Positions 1 to 4,673 of a stretch of 8,231 nucleotides of DNA are shown piece after piece. Under the pieces are notes generated by a model. That model worked only from the letters and a program-made list of their open reading frames with translations. It did no database searches and had not been told where the DNA came from. The stretch lies in contig JAPPIY010000043.1 in NCBI GenBank assembly GCA_026914095.1, positions 8,695 through 16,925 on the forward strand. The letters are read 5' to 3'. This DNA is from Oligoflexia bacterium. GTDB lineage: Bacteria; Bdellovibrionota; Bdellovibrionia; Bdellovibrionales; UBA1609. Both the position numbers and the translations under genes were made by a program. Position 1 is the first letter of the stretch. Each line of letters opens with the position of its first letter.

Positions 1-53
<53 letters not shown>

Positions 54-64
54 GTGAATAAACC

Positions 65-94
65 CTTGTAGCTATTTTTGGCTGGTTTTGTCAA
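65..94 (-). promoter_or_regulatory. sigma-70 promoter of the tRNA-Ala gene
   Basis: On the - strand a perfect -35 hexamer TTGACA (94-89) is followed after 18 bases by TACAAG (70-65), a 4/6 match to the -10 consensus. Transcription would start about seven bases later, leaving a leader of about five bases before the tRNA 5' end at 53. The spacing and position fit a stable-RNA promoter. No start site has been measured; this is pattern matching. Confidence 0.6.
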
Positions 95-106
95 GCCTTA
101 CACTAA

Positions 107-231
107 ATCTTGTTTGAGTTTTGAAGTCTTTTCTGGAGATATCCGCCTCTATTTCCACGAGAGCCTGCTTTTGTGAGAGTTCAGCCTTCCATGGGAAGAC
201 GGAACAAGCCTACTGAATTTTCAAACAAGAT
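107..231. ncRNA. candidate structured RNA, copy A (paired with 1911-2045)
   Basis: This 125-bp stretch between the tRNA-Ala promoter and tadA is bounded by a perfect 11-bp inverted repeat (ATCTTGTTTGA at 107-117, TCAAACAAGAT at 221-231). Inside are a CTCT/AGAG hairpin with the loop ATTTCCACG (147-163) and a CTTCC/GGAAG hairpin (186-198). Blocks TCCGCC (142-147), TTTCCACGAG (152-161), TGGGAA (192-197) and GAACAAGC (202-209) recur in the same order in the element upstream of rpsU. Conserved loops, drifting stems and a closing stem suggest a structured RNA rather than coding DNA. The strand is unclear: a - strand promoter-like TTGAGA/TATATG pair (about 257-236) would start just before the closing stem, whereas copy B has a T-run on the + strand. 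I do not recognise the family. Confidence 0.45.
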
Positions 232-248
232 CCATATATTTGAAGAAA

Positions 249-704
249 TTAATCTCTCAATTGCTTAAAAAATTCTTTTAATAAAAGGGAGCTTTCTTTA
301 GAACAAACACCTGATATTATCTTTATTTTGTGTTTCCAAGAAGTTTGTTTATCTAATCGATAATAGGAAGAAAAGCCCGTTTTAAAATCAGAACAGGCGT
401 AAATGAGTTCGGAAATGCGAGCTTGAATAATAGCGCCTATACACATCAGACAAGGCTCAAGGCTGACATAAAGCCGGCAGTCTTCCAAACGCCAAGAGTG
501 GAGTTTTTGACTGGCTTTTTTTATGACTAAAATTTCAGCATGTCCAACTGGATTATTATGACTTTCCCTTAAATTATAGGCTTGGCTTATAACTGTTTCG
601 TTTTTTACTAAAACAGCCCCTACAGGCGCTTCCTTTTTTTTAAAAGCCTCTTTAGCTGATTTAATAGCTAAGTTCATAAAAAAATCATGGTTGTTATCAT
701 CCAT
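249..704 (-). CDS. tadA: tRNA-specific adenosine deaminase
   Basis: This enzyme deaminates the wobble adenosine A34 to inosine in tRNA-Arg(ACG), so that one tRNA reads several CGN codons. It is cytoplasmic, zinc-dependent and usually essential. The 151-residue product has the cytidine/deoxycytidylate deaminase fold with the H55-A-E57 motif (zinc ligand His, proton-shuttling Glu) and P84-C85-x-x-C88 (the other zinc ligands). The N-terminal helix (HDFFMNLAIKSAKEAF) and the C-terminal GFSS ... GVCSKESSLLLKEFFK match TadA better than guanine or cytosine deaminases, and the length is normal. The ATG at 704 is supported because an in-frame TAA lies a few bases upstream and the residues before Met10 look like family sequence. 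The Shine-Dalgarno is poor: a GAGGAG lies about 19 bases away. The gene lies downstream of the exported-protein gene on the same strand and could share its transcript. Confidence 0.93.
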   Translation of the reverse strand: MDDNNHDFFMNLAIKSAKEAFKKKEAPVGAVLVKNETVISQAYNLRESHNNPVGHAEILVIKKASQKLHSWRLEDCRLYVSLEPCLMCIGAIIQARISELIYACSDFKTGFSSYYRLDKQTSWKHKIKIISGVCSKESSLLLKEFFKQLRD

Positions 705-752
705 GTTTTAGAAAATTTTTGCTCTCCTCATTTTATTTAAAAACTTCTGTTT

Positions 753-884
753 TTAATGGTTTCTATTCTTCTTCAATTCTTTTTTATCAAAGATAAATTT
801 TTCATAAACAATTTCAATCTTTTTAAGAGAAGAACAACTCTTATGAGCGATTGATATAAGGCCATTATCAAGTGATAAAATTTG
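753..884 (-). other. open in-frame continuation after the TGA at 885-887
   Basis: Immediately after the TGA that ends the exported-protein gene, the same frame stays open for 43 codons until TAA at 753-755. The residues look plausible for an AT-rich coding sequence (for example SLDNGLISIAHKSCSSL and KKIEIVYEKFIFDKKELKK). They include one further Cys. Three readings are possible: chance, a gene shortened by a nonsense mutation, or low-level readthrough. I recognise no domain and no start codon with a ribosome site of its own. With the extension counted, the gap to tadA shrinks from 180 to 48 bases, a more usual operon spacing. Confidence 0.3.
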
Positions 885-1529
885 TCAAAGAGAACAGGCT
901 TTTTGCGCTCTGTATCTTTCCAACTGCTCTCTATAGCAGAGTATAAAAGTTTCAGGCTCTAAAAATTTTAATTTGATCATTTTAAAGCTTGTTTTAATGA
1001 TTGTTGGACCGTCATAAGGATAATTTCCTCCCAGACATTGATTCATCTGATTGGCATCTAAGGAATTTTTAAATTGATTTAAGAGATGCAGATATTTAAG
1101 CTCTAAAGAGTTAGGAGGGAAAGCCGAAGGAGAGCCTTTTTGTATATTTCCAAATCCAAACGACCAATGAAAATTGGTATTTTTAACACTTTCGGCGTCA
1201 TATACATAAGGAGAAGGGTTAAAATAAGCCCCCCAAACAGTAGAGAACGCTCGTTTCGCGCATATAGAAGCTATAACATTCTTTTGTTTTTGAATTGCTT
1301 GAGTGAAAAAGTTATGTTTTTCGTGGCAGTTTAGAATCAAGGATTGAGCTTTGTAAAATTGGCAGGCAGAAAGAGCGACAGGGTTCGGCTGTGGCTGGGG
1401 AGAGGGGGTGACAGGGACACCCACTCCTTGAAATTTAGGATCATTACACTGTGTACTGACTAAAATTAAAAGAGAGATGACAGCTATTTTAAAAATTGCC
1501 TTAAATTGTTCCATGTTTATTATTTTCAC
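885..1529 (-). CDS. exported cysteine-containing protein of unknown function
   Basis: I do not recognise this 214-residue product. Residues 9-27 form a hydrophobic export signal after a short charged start, followed by Cys28. The sequence VSTQC resembles a lipoprotein cleavage site but lacks the usual Leu at -3 and small residue at -1, so lipid attachment is uncertain. A proline-rich linker (about 39-50, with alternating Pro, Gln and Ser) leads to a domain with Cys56, 68, 90, 165, 198 and 212, an even number that would suit disulfides in the periplasm or outer membrane. The start is either the GTG at 1529 or the ATG at 1514 (residue 6); neither has a good Shine-Dalgarno, and the later ATG gives a more typical signal peptide. 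A candidate promoter lies upstream, and tadA follows on the same strand. The TGA stop may not be the original end of the gene. Confidence 0.6.
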   Translation of the reverse strand: MKIINMEQFKAIFKIAVISLLILVSTQCNDPKFQGVGVPVTPSPQPQPNPVALSACQFYKAQSLILNCHEKHNFFTQAIQKQKNVIASICAKRAFSTVWGAYFNPSPYVYDAESVKNTNFHWSFGFGNIQKGSPSAFPPNSLELKYLHLLNQFKNSLDANQMNQCLGGNYPYDGPTIIKTSFKMIKLKFLEPETFILCYREQLERYRAQKACSL

Positions 1530-1564
1530 AGGTGATCATTGAGAAGTCAAATTTATATCTTTGG

Positions 1565-1595
1565 ATTATAAAGGAATTAATACTTAATTTCTCAA
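1565..1595 (-). promoter_or_regulatory. candidate promoter of the exported-protein gene
   Basis: On the - strand TTGAGA (1595-1590) and a perfect TATAAT (1570-1565) are separated by 19 bases, slightly longer than the ideal 17. Transcription would begin near 1558, about 29 bases before the GTG start. The -10 match is strong but such hexamers are frequent in AT-rich DNA, so support is moderate. Confidence 0.35.
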
Positions 1596-1695
1596 TAAAT
1601 GTCATTTTTACCTTTAAATACTGGAAAACATTCTACTTTTTTCTAAAGGAACTCTCACTTTTTAGGCCTCTTTCCTCTAGATAAAGGCGGGTTCT

Positions 1696-1712
1696 AAGGA
1701 TGGGATGTCCTT
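1696..1712. repeat. short inverted repeat
   Basis: AAGGA at 1696-1700 and TCCTT at 1708-1712 can pair around a seven-base loop. Flanking GGC and GCC (about 1687-1689 and 1713-1715) could extend the fold through an internal loop. It has no T-run and may belong to the same repetitive block as the palindrome 70 bases away. Support is weak. Confidence 0.25.
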
Positions 1713-1781
1713 GCCGAAAAGAGAAAGTTGTATATTTTGAGTAATTATATTGACCTGTTTGAAATTTCAGGTTGCAACTAG

Positions 1782-1801
1782 ACTCCCGCTTTCGCGGGAG
1801 T
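1782..1801. repeat. REP-like GC-rich palindrome
   Basis: ACTCCCGC (1782-1789) and GCGGGAGT (1794-1801) form a perfect 8-bp stem with the loop TTTC, followed by GACA. This matches the widespread class of dispersed proteobacterial palindromes of the form GTCATTCCCGCGAAAGCGGGAAT, whose translation gives the familiar PRKRES string. Such elements lie between genes, often in many copies, and may act as weak terminators, mRNA stabilisers or targets of REP-associated transposases. It stands out in the surrounding AT-rich DNA. Only one copy is visible in the window. Confidence 0.6.
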
Positions 1802-1910
1802 GACAGAAGAGAGGAAAACTCAAACAGGATCGGTATTAAGTGTATAATTTTCATTTATACAGTTTTTTAACATGAATGTCTAATTTTTTAATAATGGGGA
1901 CATATATATG

Positions 1911-2045
1911 CTAATTTGATTCTGGTATCTTTAGATTTCCGCCCTTGCCCTCTTTTCCACGAGGACATACTTTTTTAGAATTTCAGATTCCTGGGAAAAG
2001 ATTGAACAAGCTCGGTTCTAAAACTTAAACTAGATTAGTTTTTTT
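1911..2045 (+). ncRNA. candidate structured RNA, copy B, with terminator-like T-run
   Basis: This element shares ordered blocks with the one at 107-231: TCCGCC (1938-1943), TTTCCACGAG (1954-1963), TGGGAA (1992-1997) and GAACAAGC (2004-2011). The last three keep their spacing to within two bases; a six-base insertion (CTTGCC) follows the first. The ends pair as CTAATTTG (1911-1918) with TAGATTAG (2031-2038), including two G-T wobbles, and seven T (2039-2045) follow directly, which looks like an intrinsic terminator and favours + strand transcription. A CCTC/GAGG hairpin (1949-1964) presents the conserved TTTTCCAC loop, and CTTG/CAAG (1944-1947 with 2007-2010) could form an internal stem. The closing stem sequence differs from copy A yet still pairs, the pattern expected of a conserved RNA. 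A TATATG at 1905-1910 could serve as a -10 but would place the start inside the element. The general rod shape recalls 6S-type RNAs, but I see no diagnostic 6S sequence. Confidence 0.5.
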
Positions 2046-2119
2046 GAATTTGGGAGTGAAATTATTTGGAAAAGAGCTTATTGAATGCCGTTTTTTTACT
2101 GATTTTTAAGAAAACTCTC

Positions 2120-2148
2120 TTGTTTCTTTTGGTAAAGTTTGTTATAGG
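2120..2148 (+). promoter_or_regulatory. candidate promoter of the rpsU-yqeY-dnaG-rpoD operon
   Basis: TTGTTT (2120-2125) and TATAGG (2143-2148) are separated by 17 bases. Transcription would start near 2155, right before the Shine-Dalgarno of rpsU, giving a very short leader. Each hexamer is only a 4/6 match. The preceding structured element and its T-run would insulate this promoter from upstream transcription. Confidence 0.35.
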
Positions 2149-2156
2149 CTTAGCTT

Positions 2157-2168
2157 GGAGGGGGTGAT
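2157..2168 (+). promoter_or_regulatory. ribosome binding site deciding the rpsU GTG start
   Basis: The purine stretch GGAGGGGGTGAT nearly matches the full anti-Shine-Dalgarno complement GGAGGTGAT and ends five bases before GTG at 2174. An ATG at 2167-2169 is out of frame with bS21 and therefore not the start. A very strong site combined with a GTG codon suits a highly expressed ribosomal protein. Confidence 0.7.
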
Positions 2169-2173
2169 GTTTT

Positions 2174-2368
2174 GTGCCAAAAGTCAAAGTGCGGGAAGGC
2201 GATAACTTGGAATATGCCCTTCGGCGATTTAAAAAAACTTGTGAAAAACTGGGAATCTTGTCGGAAATCAAAAAAAGAGAGGCTTTTGAAAAGCCCAGTC
2301 TAGCTAGAAAGAAGAAGTCTCTGGCGGCTCGTAAAAGAGCCTTTAAAAAAACAAGGTTTTTTTCTTAG
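2174..2368 (+). CDS. rpsU: small ribosomal subunit protein bS21
   Basis: bS21 is a small basic protein of the 30S subunit; it binds near the 3' end of 16S rRNA and helps pair the Shine-Dalgarno helix during initiation. The 64-residue product has the family pattern: MPKVKVREGDNLEYALRRFK at the start, CEKLGILSEIKKREAFEKPS in the middle and a Lys/Arg-rich tail. The resemblance is to gammaproteobacterial bS21, slightly shorter than the 71 residues of E. coli. The start is GTG, fixed by the strong ribosome site and by the conserved PKVKVRE N-terminus. It is the first gene of the macromolecular-synthesis operon, followed by yqeY after 65 bases. Its last codons form an A/T hairpin that may control read-through into the following genes. 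Confidence 0.95.
   Translation: MPKVKVREGDNLEYALRRFKKTCEKLGILSEIKKREAFEKPSLARKKKSLAARKRAFKKTRFFS
2345..2363 (+). terminator. possible attenuating hairpin at the end of rpsU
   Basis: Seven A plus C (2345-2352) and G plus seven T (2356-2363) form a perfect 8-bp stem with the loop AAG inside the last codons of rpsU. The 3' arm is itself a T-run, so it could act as a weak bidirectional terminator, although the stem is almost free of G-C pairs. In E. coli a terminator between rpsU and dnaG lowers expression of the downstream genes, so one here would be in the expected place. It could equally be only the codons for Lys and Phe. Confidence 0.25.
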
Positions 2369-2433
2369 GAATATACTATAAAAATTGTTATTAGGTTATA
2401 ATTATGTATCCTCTCGATGATAAGGATTAGAAT

Positions 2434-2886
2434 ATGTCTTTAAAAGAAAAAATTTTAAAAGAACTGGCAGTTTCCATGAAGCAGAGAGATATGGCAAAGG
2501 TTAAAGCTTTGCGTTTTGTGAATTCTGCCATTAAAAATAAAGAGATTGAGATTCGCCCTAAAGATTTGACGGATGAGCATGTCATTTCTGTTTTGAAAAA
2601 ACAAATTAAACAAATCAAAGAATCTTTGGAGCATTATAAAAAAGCAGGCTACAGCGACCGAGTGAAAGAAGAGGAGTTTCAGCTTTCTGTTTTACAGGCT
2701 TATTTGCCAGAGACCTTATCTTCTGAGGATTTAAAAAAGGCAGTCCATGAAGTGATAGCAGAGATTCAAGCCAGCTCTATTAAAGATATGGGGGCTGTGA
2801 TGAAAGGAGTTATGGCAAAAACTAAAGGCTCAGCCGATGGAAAACAGCTATCGCAAATAGTTCGGGAAGAGTTATCTAACTTATAA
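2434..2886 (+). CDS. GatB/YqeY domain protein
   Basis: This is a 150-residue stand-alone protein of the GatB/YqeY family, all helical and related to the C-terminal tail domain of the GatB subunit of tRNA-dependent amidotransferase, which contacts tRNA. The role of the free-standing form is not established. Family features visible are an N-terminal helix (residues 1-35), the stretch IKESLEHYKKAGYSD (61-75), YLPETLSSEDL (90-100), DMGAVMKGVM (118-127) and GSADGKQLSQIV (132-143). The start is supported by AAGGA seven bases upstream. A TATAAT at 2397-2402 could be part of an internal promoter but lacks a good -35. In many Proteobacteria this gene sits between rpsU and dnaG, as here, and only two bases separate it from dnaG. 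Confidence 0.92.
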   Translation: MSLKEKILKELAVSMKQRDMAKVKALRFVNSAIKNKEIEIRPKDLTDEHVISVLKKQIKQIKESLEHYKKAGYSDRVKEEEFQLSVLQAYLPETLSSEDLKKAVHEVIAEIQASSIKDMGAVMKGVMAKTKGSADGKQLSQIVREELSNL

Positions 2887-2888
2887 GT

Positions 2889-4664
2889 ATGAGTTATTAT
2901 CCTAGCGATTTTGTAGATCAGCTTTGTTGGGCAAGTGATCTGGTCTCTTTAATCAGTGAGGACACTGTTTTAAAGGGGCAGGGGGATCGTTTTATGGGTT
3001 TGTGCCCCTTTCCTGAACACAATGAAAAAACTCCCAGTTTTTCTGTTTCTGTCAGCAAACAGCTCTATAATTGCTTTGGATGTCAAAACTCTGGGAATAT
3101 TTTCACTTACTTGCAAAAACAAAGAGGGATGAATTTTACAGAAGCGGTGGAATACTTAGCTCACAAGAAAGGCTTAAGCCTTCCAAAAGAGGTTCGGTTT
3201 AAGAAAAATTTAACAAATCCGAATTATTTTGAGCTTAGTGAAAGAATCTGTCAGTTTTTTGAAAAACAGCTTACACAAGCCCAGAAGGATCATCCTGTAA
3301 GGGCTTATCTAAAAAAAAGAGGATGGCCGGCGGAGCTAATTCAAAAATTTCGTTTGGGTTACGCGCCGAAAAATAATTCTCTGCTTTCTTTTTTAAATTC
3401 AAAAGAACAACGGCTGGCTATTCAGTTGGGTTTGATTAACCGCTCTGCGGATGGCCGCTCTTATGATAACTTTCGCCACCGCCTTATTTTTCCTATTGTA
3501 TCTATAAAAAAACAAGTGGTTGGCTTTGGAGCTAGAGTTTTAGATGATTCTCTTCCTAAATATATTAACTCTAAGGAGTCAGAAATTTTTCATAAAGGCC
3601 AGATTTTTTATGGTTTGAGTGAATCCGCTCGCTATCTCAGGCAGGATTCTTTTGCTTTATTGGTTGAAGGTTATACTGATTTTTTAGCCTTGTGGCAAAG
3701 CGGGTTTAAAAATACAGTGGCAACTTTAGGAACAGCTCTCACAGAGTTTCATGCCAAGCTTTTAAAACGATATGCGGGAACAGTGGTCCTTGTGTTTGAC
3801 GGAGATACAGCGGGATTGCGAGCCAGTGAAAGAAGCCTGCCTTTGTTGTTAAAAGAGGGTTTGAAGGTGAAAATTTTACCTTTGCCGCAAGGGCAGGATC
3901 CCGATGATTTGATTCGCTCGCAAGGCAAGCAGGCTTTTCAAGAGAGCTTAGATTCAGCTCAAGACCTTTTCTTTTTTATCTTAAAGAGCAAACAACGGCA
4001 GAAAAAAGATAATTTGTATTTGATTGAAGAGCTGGCTCCTGTATTATCAAAAGTTCAAGATAAATCCCTAAAAGTTATTTATAAGCAAAGGCTTTTGGAT
4101 CTTTTTGGGACAGATGCCCGTCTGTTAGGAAAAGCTTTAGAGGAAAAAATAAAACAAGGCGTTAAAACTTTTGTTTCCTCCTATCACAAACCAGATCCTA
4201 TTTTAAATAACAGGACAGAGCTTGTTTCAATTGCTAAAGCTATGGATTCAGAAAAGCTGATTTTAGTTTTATGCTTAGAGTCTGAGGATTTTTTAAAGGC
4301 TTTTTTAGAGCAAAATGTCATTTCTTATTTACAGACAAAAGAAATTATTGCAGTTTTTAATAAATTGACTCATAAATACAGGCAATCTGAAGGTTTTAAT
4401 CAGTTGATTCATTTGGTTTTGAATGAAATATTAGAAACTCATTTGATTTTTAAGACAACTTATCCGATATTTAGGGAAAGTGATGCTGAAGGCCAGAAAA
4501 AGATTTTTAAAGATTGTGTTGAATTTTTAAAGAGAAGACAAAAGAAGATGGAAGCGGGTCAGTTATTGGCTGATATGAAGATAAATAACACAGAGGATAT
4601 TAATGGCTTAGAGAAAGTTTTTCAATTAACAAAACAAAGACTCAACTCAACGGAGCAATTTTAG
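2889..4664 (+). CDS. dnaG: DNA primase
   Basis: DnaG lays the RNA primers for lagging-strand synthesis and is recruited by the replicative helicase DnaB. The 591-residue protein has the normal three-part layout. The zinc-binding domain occupies about 1-100, with C39, H44, C62 and C65. The catalytic core follows, with the RNA-polymerase-like part including RLIFPI (198-203) and PKYINS (223-228). Its Toprim motifs are VEGYTD (259-264, catalytic E260) and FDGDTAG (303-309, metal-binding D304 and D306). A poorly conserved helicase-interacting C-terminus runs from about 430. C39 and H44 are four residues apart instead of the usual two, because CPFPEH replaces CPFH; I recall this form from Bdellovibrio-type primases. 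The ATG lies two bases after the yqeY stop with no clear Shine-Dalgarno, which suggests translational coupling. Confidence 0.97.
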   Translation: MSYYPSDFVDQLCWASDLVSLISEDTVLKGQGDRFMGLCPFPEHNEKTPSFSVSVSKQLYNCFGCQNSGNIFTYLQKQRGMNFTEAVEYLAHKKGLSLPKEVRFKKNLTNPNYFELSERICQFFEKQLTQAQKDHPVRAYLKKRGWPAELIQKFRLGYAPKNNSLLSFLNSKEQRLAIQLGLINRSADGRSYDNFRHRLIFPIVSIKKQVVGFGARVLDDSLPKYINSKESEIFHKGQIFYGLSESARYLRQDSFALLVEGYTDFLALWQSGFKNTVATLGTALTEFHAKLLKRYAGTVVLVFDGDTAGLRASERSLPLLLKEGLKVKILPLPQGQDPDDLIRSQGKQAFQESLDSAQDLFFFILKSKQRQKKDNLYLIEELAPVLSKVQDKSLKVIYKQRLLDLFGTDARLLGKALEEKIKQGVKTFVSSYHKPDPILNNRTELVSIAKAMDSEKLILVLCLESEDFLKAFLEQNVISYLQTKEIIAVFNKLTHKYRQSEGFNQLIHLVLNEILETHLIFKTTYPIFRESDAEGQKKIFKDCVEFLKRRQKKMEAGQLLADMKINNTEDINGLEKVFQLTKQRLNSTEQF

Positions 4665-4668
4665 GAGG
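4663..4668 (+). promoter_or_regulatory. rpoD ribosome binding site overlapping the dnaG stop
   Basis: AGGAGG overlaps the TAG stop of dnaG (4662-4664) and ends five bases before the rpoD ATG. Ribosomes finishing dnaG would therefore pass over the site, while the site itself is strong enough for independent initiation. This fits the need for far more sigma factor than primase from one mRNA. Confidence 0.75.
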
Positions 4669-4673
4669 TTATT

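Larger units (their letters stand above)
1530..1910. other. intergenic region without a convincing gene
   Basis: Between the divergent exported-protein gene and the structured element upstream of rpsU there is no reading frame I accept. A 73-codon - strand frame at 1633-1854 runs straight through the REP-like palindrome; its SLPRKRESS stretch is the translation of that repeat, not a protein motif. The region holds the promoter of the exported-protein gene, an imperfect AAGGA/TCCTT inverted repeat (1696-1712), the REP-like palindrome (1782-1801) and AT-rich sequence up to a TATATATG just before the second structured element. Confidence 0.6.

Noticed and set aside
107..231. Assignment of the paired elements to 6S, SRP or RNase P RNA
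   Set aside because: The rod-like fold and length allow a loose 6S comparison, but I see none of the diagnostic conserved sequences of these families.
690..735. Seven-codon upstream frame (MRRAKIF) before tadA as a leader peptide
   Set aside because: It is too short to distinguish from chance; its GAGGAG is more simply the displaced ribosome site of tadA.
1633..1854. 73-codon - strand frame containing SLPRKRESS
   Set aside because: The motif is the translation of the REP-like palindrome at 1782-1801; there is no ribosome site and no protein-like conservation.
2062..2271. 69-codon - strand frame opposite the start of rpsU
   Set aside because: It overlaps the rpsU promoter, ribosome site and first half of the gene and has no features of its own.
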